DNA of 16,993 bases, from the NCBI GenBank assembly GCA_022562855.1, contig JADFON010000004.1, forward strand, positions 1-16,993, in the 5' to 3' direction. Position numbers and translations under genes: made by a program. Below the pieces are notes generated by a model. That model worked only from the letters and a program-made list of their open reading frames with translations, was not told where the DNA came from and did no database searches. Position 1 is the first letter of the stretch, and each line of letters starts with the position of its first letter. Shown one piece after another: positions 1 through 7,847 of the stretch. Source of the DNA: Candidatus Zhuqueibacterota bacterium (GTDB lineage Bacteria > SM23-31).

Positions 1-594
1 GCAATAAGCTCCTGCAATTTTACGGTTGAATATGATCATCTGGACCTATATCCCGGTATAAATCTTATTCCTTTTCCTTTTAATTTTTCAGAGTTTAAAT
101 ATCGGGGAAATCCCGGAAAATCACCGGTTATAATCGGGCATGCGCCTTCAAACCGGGCGAATAAGGGTTCCAAAGTTATTATCGATTCACTCAGAAGCCT
201 TCAGGAATCATATTCTTTTGAAGTGCAGATAATTGAAAACCTGCCGCATCAAAAAGCCCTTGAATTGAAAAGTAGATGCAATTTATTCATTGACCAGATC
301 AGCGCTATTGGATATGGAATAAACACCGTAGAGTCAATGGCGATGGAAATCCCTACATTTTCGAGTTTGACGAAAGAATTTAAAAAACGATGTCCTGATT
401 CGCCAATTATAGAAATTTCTGCAGAAAACATTAAGGATCAGCTAATTCCTTATATCAAGTCTCCTGAATTGCGAATAAAGCAAGGCGAAAAAAGCAAAAA
501 ATGGTCAATGATTAATCACGATTCCATTGCAGTAGTGAAAGAAATTCACCGTGTTATTTTTCAACATGCTCCGGCGCTTGATAAAAAAATGTAA
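1..594 (+). CDS. Glycosyltransferase, GT-B type (5'-partial)
   Basis: The frame is open from base 1, so the N-terminal half lies outside the window; 197 residues remain. They match the C-terminal, nucleotide-sugar-binding half of GT-B (GT1/GT4-like) glycosyltransferases. A 'GHAPSNR.NKGS' segment at residues 46-57 matches the start of that domain. 'LPHQKALELKSRCNLFIDQ' (81-99) matches the helix preceding the donor-site loop. 'GYGINTVESMAM' (104-115) carries the conserved donor-binding glutamate, E111. Proteins of this kind add sugars to lipopolysaccharide, capsule or other glycans on the cytoplasmic side of the membrane. The acceptor and sugar cannot be read from this fragment. An internal ATG at 223 exists but would discard conserved sequence, so it is not the start. 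No other sugar gene is visible nearby. The domain call is inferred from motifs; the exact family is uncertain. Confidence 0.8.
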   Translation, partial: AISSCNFTVEYDHLDLYPGINLIPFPFNFSEFKYRGNPGKSPVIIGHAPSNRANKGSKVIIDSLRSLQESYSFEVQIIENLPHQKALELKSRCNLFIDQISAIGYGINTVESMAMEIPTFSSLTKEFKKRCPDSPIIEISAENIKDQLIPYIKSPELRIKQGEKSKKWSMINHDSIAVVKEIHRVIFQHAPALDKKM

Positions 595-890
595 AAAAAA
601 TTGAACTTTTATTGTAAAAACCAGGTTTTTTATAAATGAATAAAGATAAAGTAATAAGTTTTCAATTTTTGGTTATAAGCGATTGAATCTTATTAGAACA
701 AAACTGTAGTTTTATTCGACATTGAAATTTCAGCAGTGAAAAATAATTTGCAATGATTTGCCCATGTGTAAAAACTATTACTCATTGAAGCGCAGAGGGA
801 CTGTCATTACGTTACGAGGGTTACCGGAAAATCGTTAAAACTTATTGAACATCGTAGTGTAAACAGGAAGATAAAATACTACTAATTAAT
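595..890. other. AT-rich intergenic region
   Basis: This 296-base gap between two + genes holds no convincing gene or RNA. A short inverted repeat at 700-713 (AAAAC, 4-base loop, GTTTT) followed by TTATT could be a weak terminator for the glycosyltransferase, but the stem has no G-C run. The promoter of the TPR gene should lie here; I cannot point to a convincing -35/-10 pair. Confidence 0.4.
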
Positions 891-2546
891 ATGATTTCAT
901 TTGTATTGAGTTTAATATTTATTCTGTTTTTGTCGACCGGTTTGACAGATCATTACTCCTCGTCTGCCGATTATTCATTTGAATTGTCGCGTCATTTTAC
1001 TTCGTCTCCGGCAAAAAACAACGGCACTGCATACATGCGTTTGCTTGTCGACAACCCAATCGAATTGCGCACGTTTGACATACCCGAAGTATCAGATAAA
1101 TTTAATGAGATGATGCTGAGCGGCATAATGTTAACCTACGAAAACGCGCCATACCTTGATAAATCCTTTGCAACATTTGATTCTCTCATTGTGATGAGAC
1201 CCGACCGACCGGAGGGGTATTTTCTCAAAGCTTCGCTTCTATTATCCATTTACCAGGTTGATAAAAACCAGGCAGTCTTTGACAGTTTGAAAGTTTATGC
1301 CGATAAAACTATTGGCATATCCAAGAAGCTTCTCGACGAGCAGCCGGATAATAAATTTCTTCATTTCTATCTGGGGGGTATCTACGGAAATATGGGACTT
1401 CAGTACCTCAGGCAGGGCAGTTACTGGAGTGCTTACAGAAACGGTTCGAAAGGTAAAGGACATCTTGAAAAAGCGCTAAAAATTGACCCTGAATTTGCAG
1501 ATGCCGAATTAGGAATTGGTATATTCAAATATTATGCGGATGTATTGCCGCGATACATGAAACCTTTGTTATTTCTCGTTAGACTGAGCGGAAACAGGGA
1601 AGAGGGGCTTTCGAAAATCAAACTTGCCGCAGAAAAAAGCGCTCTATCAAGGATTGAAGCAAATTTCTTTTATGCTAAAATATTACAGGAATACGAAGGG
1701 GACCCGGCAGGGGCTTTGGATGTGGGTTATCAACTTCATAACCAATTTCCAGACAACATGTTTTATCACTACTCCCTGGGGCAGTTCTTATATGAAAATG
1801 GAATGTTGCCCGAATCCCGTGAATTATTCGAGCAATTGAAAAAGCGTCCTCACCGGTATTATAATAGAAGCGTAGGATATTATTATGGCATAATCCTGCA
1901 TTCTATGGGAGAATACGAAAACTCTACAACCCAATTAATGGGTATTATAAGTTTATATCCGAATAACTACAAGGACAGACTGCGAGATATATATTTTCGA
2001 ATAGGCTTAAATTATGAATACCTGGAAGAACGTGAAAACGCTTTGCTGTATTATGTTCAAGCAAAAAATATCGGCTCAGATATTCATAAGGAGAAGTTAA
2101 AACAGCTTTTGAAAGCGCCTTTAACTCCTGAGGATATTAAAATTAAGAATGTTGACAGCCTGATTAAATCCAATTTGTTAAATAACGCACTAAGTGTTCT
2201 GAGAAAAAATCTCACAGAATTTACAGAAAACAGCAATGTTGACAAAAAATTTGAAGCCCTGTCTAATTTGCAATTAGCTGAAATTCACCTCTTGCAGGGC
2301 AATTACAACGATTCGAAGCGGTTTTTGGATGAAAACGGTGAAAAACTTTATAAATACAACAGAGAGTATTTGGCAAGATACCATACTGTCGGCGCCAGCG
2401 TTTACCTGGAATCGAATGAACGCGATAAGGTTCAAAAATATTTGAAAAAGCTCAATAAAATCGATTTCAAAAAAATACCTATTTTTTACAAACGGACTTA
2501 TAACATGCTGCAAAGAGAATATTACGGAGTAGTAAAAAACAGGTAA
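891..2546 (+). CDS. Secreted tetratricopeptide (TPR) repeat protein
   Basis: A 551-residue protein. A hydrophobic N-terminal segment (about residues 2-19) looks like a signal peptide or anchor, so export to the periplasm or outer envelope is inferred. The rest is helical TPR-like sequence. 'GGIYGNMGLQYLRQGSYWSA' lies at about residues 162-181, and 'HLEKALKIDPEFADAELGIG' is a classic TPR turn. Further repeats appear at 'EGDPAGALDVGYQLHNQFPD' and 'GEYENSTTQLMGIISLYPNN'. TPR arrays bind protein partners. No enzymatic motif is seen, so the role is unknown; large envelope TPR proteins are common in FCB-group bacteria. The ATG at 891 was chosen because it places the hydrophobic segment at the N-terminus. 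The nearest purine-rich stretch, AGGAAG at 865-870, is too far upstream to be a good ribosome binding site. Monocistronic as far as can be seen. Confidence 0.8.
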   Translation: MISFVLSLIFILFLSTGLTDHYSSSADYSFELSRHFTSSPAKNNGTAYMRLLVDNPIELRTFDIPEVSDKFNEMMLSGIMLTYENAPYLDKSFATFDSLIVMRPDRPEGYFLKASLLLSIYQVDKNQAVFDSLKVYADKTIGISKKLLDEQPDNKFLHFYLGGIYGNMGLQYLRQGSYWSAYRNGSKGKGHLEKALKIDPEFADAELGIGIFKYYADVLPRYMKPLLFLVRLSGNREEGLSKIKLAAEKSALSRIEANFFYAKILQEYEGDPAGALDVGYQLHNQFPDNMFYHYSLGQFLYENGMLPESRELFEQLKKRPHRYYNRSVGYYYGIILHSMGEYENSTTQLMGIISLYPNNYKDRLRDIYFRIGLNYEYLEERENALLYYVQAKNIGSDIHKEKLKQLLKAPLTPEDIKIKNVDSLIKSNLLNNALSVLRKNLTEFTENSNVDKKFEALSNLQLAEIHLLQGNYNDSKRFLDENGEKLYKYNREYLARYHTVGASVYLESNERDKVQKYLKKLNKIDFKKIPIFYKRTYNMLQREYYGVVKNR

Positions 2547-2649
2547 AGAAAATAACTTGCTTTTAAATAAATATTTTATAATATTTTAACCGGCTATTGA
2601 TTTCCCTCCTTATATCGTTCTCACATTTACTAAATAAAAGGTGTATATT

Positions 2650-2877
2650 ATGCCAATTCCTATTCAATTGCGATTTATCGGTACGGGTAAACCTTTACGG
2701 GCAAACATTAATCCCCGTTTGGAAAGAGAGGCAAGCCGTAAAGGTGTTGTATTTTCCGGCATAAAAACCAAACGGGAATTTAATAATGTGATTGGTGATT
2801 TAAAGCCAAGCGTGGAGGAGTTAGGAAACAAGGCAGTAAATATAGCAAGATCTTCCGGTATCGATCTTTCTGCATAG
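2650..2877 (+). CDS. Small basic hypothetical protein (75 aa)
   Basis: I do not recognise this protein. The start is set at the ATG at 2650, because AAAGGTG (2637-2643) gives a good ribosome binding site seven bases upstream. An in-frame GTG at 2641 sits inside that site. The 75 residues begin 'MPIPIQLRFIGTGKPLRANI', rich in beta-formers and basic residues. The C-terminal half ('FNNVIGDLKPSVEELGNKAV') looks like an amphipathic helix. No signal peptide, membrane segment, cysteine pair or zinc motif is present. It stands alone: 94-103 bases separate it from the TPR gene, and it converges on the cyanophycinase-like gene. The good ribosome binding site and balanced composition argue it is real; function unknown. 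Confidence 0.55.
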   Translation: MPIPIQLRFIGTGKPLRANINPRLEREASRKGVVFSGIKTKREFNNVIGDLKPSVEELGNKAVNIARSSGIDLSA

Positions 2878-3072
2878 AAAACTCCTTATCAAAGATGAAG
2901 TTTGGAATTTTTTGCCCAGGGTTTTCCCATAAGATTGAATTATATCATAAATCCGGATAATCTGTATAGATAATAATGCAAAATCTGAAAATTACCAATA
3001 TCTTCTATCTTTCCTCGAAATCACCTCTCCTTAGACTATCTTGTTCATTAAGAGTAATCTAAAATAATCATT

Positions 3073-3984
3073 CTATTTTCCGGGATTGCCGAATGAAGTG
3101 TCCTGCTTAGCTCGATTTATGAGACTGCGTGTTTTGATATTATATTTATCCCCCGGACTCAGTATCTGAATATTTGCAGTCGTATCTCCAAATGCAATAG
3201 GTTTCATAGCGTCATGAATTGCGACTTTATTGCGTCCTATTACTTCGAATTCATCCCCATTCACGACGATTGCAGTCGCTTCAGAAATACCGATACCCAG
3301 TAACTCCGGATAAACTTTTATTATGTCATATAAATCGGTCCATCTATTTCGCCTGTCGATATGCTGATCGATCGCAGAATTTTTCAAGAAGGAAAATCCA
3401 ATCCTGTGGGTGGAATCAGGGGCGATCATAATCGCGTTGTCCGCCACTGCGCCTCGTGCCAAAAACGAACCCTGGATTGTGGCTCCTGCCGAAGAACCGC
3501 CGATAACACCACCTCTTTCAAGAACTTTGTGGAATTCATCGTATGTAAGCGTGTTGAGATATGAGTCAACGATATTCCATTGTCTGCCTCCATTAAACCA
3601 GACGCCTGTCGCTTCTTTGAGGTCTTTTATAAATTCCTCGGTATCTGCTTCTGCGGGATCGCTGGTATGAAGCATTTTAACATTTTTCACATTTCTTCTA
3701 TTTTTCCATGCCCGGGTAACGACTGAATCCTGATAGACCCGGAGTTCGCCATTTTGGCGTCTGTTGCCGCCTGCAGTAGGGATGACAATTATCCTCGCTT
3801 CTTCCGGACCGCCGGCTAACTCGATAAATCTTTCATACAAATCCTCAGTCGCTGCTCCTCCGACAATAAAAAGAGTACCTGTTGCGGGTCCGAACTCCGG
3901 CGTTTCGTTTTGCGGAATGCCCGAACATGCCGTAATGATCGAAAAAATTGCGCAAACGATTGAAATTTTCAAGTGACAACGCAT
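3073..3984 (-). CDS. Cyanophycinase-like lipoprotein (peptidase S51 family)
   Basis: A 303-residue exported peptidase-like protein. The N-terminus ends in a lipobox, I17-T18-A19-C20, so it should be lipid-anchored in the envelope. The body matches cyanophycinase and other S51 serine peptidases, which cleave Asp-rich dipeptides or cyanophycin-type polymers. The nucleophile motif GGSSAGA (162-168) has S165 as the likely catalytic serine. 'DQHIDRRNR' (206-214) carries the conserved histidine H208. The 'GIGISEATA' block (230-238) normally reads GIGIDE; here a serine replaces the aspartate while E235 is kept. GGAGGGG a few bases upstream of the ATG supports the start. It lies 35 nt after the metalloprotease on the same strand, so co-transcription is likely. 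Cyanophycin itself is not implied: exported homologues in non-cyanobacteria more probably trim peptides. Family call is confident, substrate is not. Confidence 0.85.
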   Translation of the reverse strand: MRCHLKISIVCAIFSIITACSGIPQNETPEFGPATGTLFIVGGAATEDLYERFIELAGGPEEARIIVIPTAGGNRRQNGELRVYQDSVVTRAWKNRRNVKNVKMLHTSDPAEADTEEFIKDLKEATGVWFNGGRQWNIVDSYLNTLTYDEFHKVLERGGVIGGSSAGATIQGSFLARGAVADNAIMIAPDSTHRIGFSFLKNSAIDQHIDRRNRWTDLYDIIKVYPELLGIGISEATAIVVNGDEFEVIGRNKVAIHDAMKPIAFGDTTANIQILSPGDKYNIKTRSLINRAKQDTSFGNPGK

Positions 3985-4019
3985 TATCCCCTCCGAATTA
4001 ATATACGTTATTTCAGGAT

Positions 4020-6497
4020 TTAGAAATTTTTCATAAATAATTCAAAGCTGCATCCATAGTCAAACATGCTTAGTCCCGACATCCCGATTGGCGAACCTGC
4101 CGGAGCGGCAATTGAAGAAGAAGTAGTGTAACTGTCCGGATTTTTTTGAAATTTATCAATCTCCGAAATACTATAGAAGTAATGTGATTTTTGTTTTTCT
4201 TCGAGCACAGCGCTCATTTGACTATCCAGCCAGTTTTTCAGGTCTTCTATTTTTAATGAGGTCGTTGCTCTTGTTTGAGTGGACGCCTGCCTGTTAGCCG
4301 CCAAATTCATTAATCTGTGCAAAACGGTTGTTTCTACAACGCGTTGTGTTGCAGCATAATAGTCGGAACCGTAACCGGATTTCCATGTAGTGTTAATCAA
4401 TCGGTCAATAACTTCTCCAAGTCCGGGATTTGAATTGTCGCGGGCATTGTATTCAATGAGCCTTGCAGCTCTTTGGGAGTTCAAAATCATAGTTATTGTC
4501 ATATTCGCAGCCGTTTCTGCCGCAGTGAAGGGGTCAAATGTGGATCCCGTTCTGCCTGAAAATAATTCCGGTGTTTGCCCATAACTCGGGGGACGGGGAG
4601 GAATAAGATTCAGAATTCTTTCATCCAGTGCGAGAACGGCTGGGTCGATCGTTTTCAACAGCATGTCAAGGGCTTCATATTGTTTTGCCGCAGGAACAAT
4701 TGCAATAGTTTCCTGACCGTCTCCGCGCAATGTGTAAAAATAATTAGCGCCTCCCAATACCTTAGCTGCAGCCTCGATCTGGTATCTATGCAGCAAGTAT
4801 ATCGGTACGAGCACGTCTTCAAGAGTTGACATTGGCGCTCCGGGACGAATATTATTCTCAGAAAAATTTTCCAGGGCTTTCTGACGAATGTCCATAGTTC
4901 TTTCTAATTCCTGAACAGCATCAGCGCCGTTGTCCCAAAGATGTGTGTAAGGATGAGCGCTTCCTTGTGACCGTGCATCCTGGTCGGTGATAAATATATT
5001 GCCGATCTGCATTGCGTCGGTCAATATTTTGTTCAATTCAGTTTTTTTGTCGGTTCCATCCGGAAAATCCTGGTAACCCCAGGTTATCGCAATTTTATCC
5101 CAATCGCCGATTCCCGTATCGTACGCATCCGACAAATCAAAATCTCCGTTATCGTCAATTTTTATCAATGGGTGCGGATAATCCATTACGCTTGCCCTGT
5201 TATTCACACTTGCAATGTAATTGTGACCCAAGCCAAGAGTGTGACCTACCTCATGAGCAGATAACTGTCTGACACGGGCTAATGCCATTTCCTCCATTTC
5301 CGGGGGGATACGGTCTCCGTCTCCGTAGGGTGAAAGCAATCCTTCAGCAATCAGAAAATCTTGACGTACCCGCAACGAACCAAGACTTACATGTCCTTTG
5401 ATTATTTCACCGGTACGAGGGTCGGTTACTGAACTTCCATAAGACCATCCTCTTGTAGATCGGTGTACCCAATTTATGACATTATATCTCAAGTCCATTG
5501 GGTCTGCGTCTTCCGGGAGTACCCTAACCTGGAAAGCGTTAATATATCCAGCTGCTTCAAACGCCTGGTTCCACCAGCTTGCCCCCTCGATAAGCGCCGA
5601 TCTGATAGGTTCGGGTGTTCCTGAATCGACATAATAAACGATAGGTTCGACCGCTTCACTTCTTGCTGCGGAAGGATTTCTTTTTTTCAAACGGTGTCTC
5701 CGGGCAATTCGTTTAAGAATCGGCTGATCGATTGGGGTCGCAAAGTCCATGTACCTACCGCCGGACACTCCGGATCTCGGGTCATAGTCCCGAACTTCAA
5801 AACCACTACCTGGCAATTGCACGAACGAATAATGCTGACGGATAGTAACCGCAGAAGCATCGGGTGTTACGCTTCTTACAATATTTCCACCGTTTTCACT
5901 GGTAAAAGTTAAAATTACTTCAAATTCAGTATTGAGAGGGAAATTCTTTGTTCGTGGAAGGTATAACGCCGACCTTGATGTGTCCAGTTTGTATGTCCCC
6001 TGGTTGGATCTTCTAAGAGTACTAATCACACCATGACCATCACGAATTAAAAATGGCGTAGCATCAATTAAAACACTGCCGCCTTCTTCTGCCTCGACCT
6101 TGAATCCCCATATCACAGACTGGGCAAAAGCGTCTTCAACCGCTTTGCGTTCAGAAGCTTTATCCGATAAAGCGCGGTAATTGTAATTTGGCTGAACCAA
6201 TAACACTTTTGGACCGATTCTTTGGAATTTTACAATCTTGGAACTCCCTAATTTTCCCCGGTCGAGTCCTATATCGTTGGAACCGAGACCCGCGGGGAGA
6301 GAGTTGACCACTAAGAACTCTTTTTCGAATTCTTTAATTTCGATCCAGATTTTACCTTCTAATTCATCCCAATAATAGGTAAAAAATCCCTCATGTGCCT
6401 CCATGCCGGCGGTTTTTTCCGCGATAGTATTAACTTGTGCAAATCCTGAGGTAACCACCATAAGAAGACAAACGGATATTGTGCTGAAAATATTCAT
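4020..6497 (-). CDS. Secreted zinc-dependent metalloprotease (DUF5118/DUF5117/DUF4953 type)
   Basis: An 825-residue exported metallopeptidase with a signal peptide at about 1-20 (ending SGFA). Residues about 25-270 form the beta-rich region typical of DUF5118/DUF5117 proteins. The catalytic part carries the metzincin zinc motif HEVGHTLGLGH (415-425): H415, H419 and H425 as zinc ligands and E416 as general base. A Met-turn, 'SVMDYP' with M438, follows shortly after. The helical C-terminal third is characteristic of this family (DUF4953-like). It should hydrolyse proteins in the periplasm or outside the cell. AGGAGGT, upstream of the ATG at 6497, is a strong ribosome binding site. A cyanophycinase-like lipoprotein follows 35 nt later, suggesting a peptide-degradation operon. 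Length and motifs look complete; the substrate cannot be told. Confidence 0.9.
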   Translation of the reverse strand: MNIFSTISVCLLMVVTSGFAQVNTIAEKTAGMEAHEGFFTYYWDELEGKIWIEIKEFEKEFLVVNSLPAGLGSNDIGLDRGKLGSSKIVKFQRIGPKVLLVQPNYNYRALSDKASERKAVEDAFAQSVIWGFKVEAEEGGSVLIDATPFLIRDGHGVISTLRRSNQGTYKLDTSRSALYLPRTKNFPLNTEFEVILTFTSENGGNIVRSVTPDASAVTIRQHYSFVQLPGSGFEVRDYDPRSGVSGGRYMDFATPIDQPILKRIARRHRLKKRNPSAARSEAVEPIVYYVDSGTPEPIRSALIEGASWWNQAFEAAGYINAFQVRVLPEDADPMDLRYNVINWVHRSTRGWSYGSSVTDPRTGEIIKGHVSLGSLRVRQDFLIAEGLLSPYGDGDRIPPEMEEMALARVRQLSAHEVGHTLGLGHNYIASVNNRASVMDYPHPLIKIDDNGDFDLSDAYDTGIGDWDKIAITWGYQDFPDGTDKKTELNKILTDAMQIGNIFITDQDARSQGSAHPYTHLWDNGADAVQELERTMDIRQKALENFSENNIRPGAPMSTLEDVLVPIYLLHRYQIEAAAKVLGGANYFYTLRGDGQETIAIVPAAKQYEALDMLLKTIDPAVLALDERILNLIPPRPPSYGQTPELFSGRTGSTFDPFTAAETAANMTITMILNSQRAARLIEYNARDNSNPGLGEVIDRLINTTWKSGYGSDYYAATQRVVETTVLHRLMNLAANRQASTQTRATTSLKIEDLKNWLDSQMSAVLEEKQKSHYFYSISEIDKFQKNPDSYTTSSSIAAPAGSPIGMSGLSMFDYGCSFELFMKNF

Positions 6498-6556
6498 GTT
6501 TTACCTCCTGAAAGCAAATATTTTGGTTTAGGTGCTGTTAGATATTTAATTTATGA

Positions 6557-6566
6557 ATGACGTCAT
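6557..6566. promoter_or_regulatory. Perfect 10-bp palindrome upstream of the metalloprotease
   Basis: ATGACGTCAT is a perfect palindrome in the 145-base gap between the ammonia-lyase-like gene and the metalloprotease gene, about 60 bases before the metalloprotease start codon. Position and symmetry would suit a dimeric regulator. A single 10-mer can arise by chance, and no second copy was noticed in the window. Confidence 0.2.
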
Positions 6567-6642
6567 AATTCTTTATGGATATTGGGATTCGATTTAACAG
6601 AGAGATGTTCTTTTTTATTGAAACGAGAAATTAGGATAGACC

Positions 6643-7623
6643 TTAGTTTTTCTCCCATTTATTCAATATTTCGCAGAATTTCTCGCGAGTTATGTTTCCT
6701 CCCGAAAGTAAGAGAACGACGGTTTTCCCCCTTAACATGTCCGCATATCTAAAGGCTGCTGCAGTGGAGGCGGCTCCAGCCCCTTCGGCAATATTATGGG
6801 TTGAATCGAACAACCGGACAATAGCCTGTTCTAATTCATTTTCGCTGACAAGTACAACATCATCAATGACATTTTGCATTATTTTAAACGGAAATTCAAA
6901 TGGAACCCTCGTAGCAAGACCGTCTGCAAAAGTATTTGCAGAAGGGTGAGTGAGCATTTTTCCCGCGTGATACGAATTGTGTACGGCAGGGGCATTCTCC
7001 GCCTGGACCGCAATAACTTTAATTTTTGGGTTCAGAGATTTAAGCACAATAGCATTCGAACAACAGGAACTTCCCCCACCAACAGGACTTATTAACAAAT
7101 CAATTTCGGGAAGGTCTTCAAAAATTTCAAGCCCTAATGTGCCCACCCCATGCAACAGATAAGGTTCATTCGCGGGGTGAACAAGAACCAATCCATCCAT
7201 TTCTGCCCGTTCTTCACATGCTTCACGAGCCTCATCGAAGTCTTTTCCAGTCAGAACAACTTCTGCTCCAAGATTTTGCATTGATTTTGTTTTGTCGGGA
7301 TTATTATTTTCCGGAGCGTAAATTATAGATTTGACGCCAAATGTCCGGGCGGCAAATGCAATCGACTGACCATGATTTCCGGTTGAAGGTGTAATTACCC
7401 CGGTCGCTTTCTCTTTTTCCGTAAGATGGCTTATTCTTACAAGCCCACCGCGAACTTTGAATACATTAATAGGCTGGTGGTTTTCAAATTTAATATAAAT
7501 TTTAGCGCCAATTTCATCGCTAAACTGCTTGTTGAAAAAAAGAGGAGTGGGTTTGAGATAACGGTATACAATATTTCTGGCGTTATAAAAATCACTAAGA
7601 ACCGGCAGTTTCATACGTAACAT
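6643..7623 (-). CDS. PLP-dependent threonine/serine ammonia-lyase-like enzyme
   Basis: A 326-residue cytoplasmic fold-type II PLP enzyme, close in length to serine racemases and catabolic threonine dehydratases (about 320). K56 in 'NVFKVRGG' is the expected Schiff-base lysine. 'STGNHGQS' (80-87) is the substrate-binding loop, 'GGGSSC' (182-187) sits at the phosphate-binding glycine loop, and 'SGGN' (307-310) lies near the pyridine nitrogen. No C-terminal ACT regulatory domain is present, so a catabolic, non-feedback-inhibited enzyme is inferred, deaminating serine, threonine or a related hydroxy-amino acid. Two motifs are unusual: asparagine-valine before the FK (usually GS or GA), and SSCC in the glycine loop. 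The substrate is therefore open. The ATG at 7623 has no clear ribosome binding site; the ATG at 7614 is an alternative. It precedes the protease gene by 145 nt on the same strand. Confidence 0.82.
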   Translation of the reverse strand: MLRMKLPVLSDFYNARNIVYRYLKPTPLFFNKQFSDEIGAKIYIKFENHQPINVFKVRGGLVRISHLTEKEKATGVITPSTGNHGQSIAFAARTFGVKSIIYAPENNNPDKTKSMQNLGAEVVLTGKDFDEAREACEERAEMDGLVLVHPANEPYLLHGVGTLGLEIFEDLPEIDLLISPVGGGSSCCSNAIVLKSLNPKIKVIAVQAENAPAVHNSYHAGKMLTHPSANTFADGLATRVPFEFPFKIMQNVIDDVVLVSENELEQAIVRLFDSTHNIAEGAGAASTAAAFRYADMLRGKTVVLLLSGGNITREKFCEILNKWEKN

Positions 7624-7649
7624 CCGATCAAATATTAGAGGGATAAGCT

Positions 7650-7748
7650 ATGGGAATGCCTGACAAGCTGGTAAAAATTAAAAAGCAATATACTAAAAAG
7701 AATAGAAATATGTTAAGCATTATATTCAAAACACCGGTATTCCTGTAA
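7650..7748 (+). CDS. Possible short ORF (32 aa) in frame with the downstream gene
   Basis: An ATG at 7650 has a GAGGG ribosome binding site (7638-7642) seven bases upstream. It opens a 32-codon, lysine-rich frame beginning MGMPDKLVKIKKQYTKKN and ending in TAA at 7746-7748. The frame is the same as that of the large GH2-Yip1 gene, so one stop codon separates the two. It could be a leader peptide, the true N-terminus of the large protein cut by a nonsense mutation, or chance. Only 26 bases separate it from the divergent gene start at 7623, leaving little room for a promoter. Low confidence as a gene. Confidence 0.25.
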   Translation: MGMPDKLVKIKKQYTKKNRNMLSIIFKTPVFL

Positions 7749-7847
7749 AAAACTTTTTCTTTGATTTTACCTGCCGTAATTGTTACATTTATATATTACC
7801 TTTCTCAAACGGGAAGCAACGTAAATAAAGCACCATATATTGTTGTT

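Noticed and set aside
700-713. Short inverted repeat AAAAC/GTTTT followed by TTATT
   Set aside because: A stem of five mostly A-T pairs is too weak to call a terminator.
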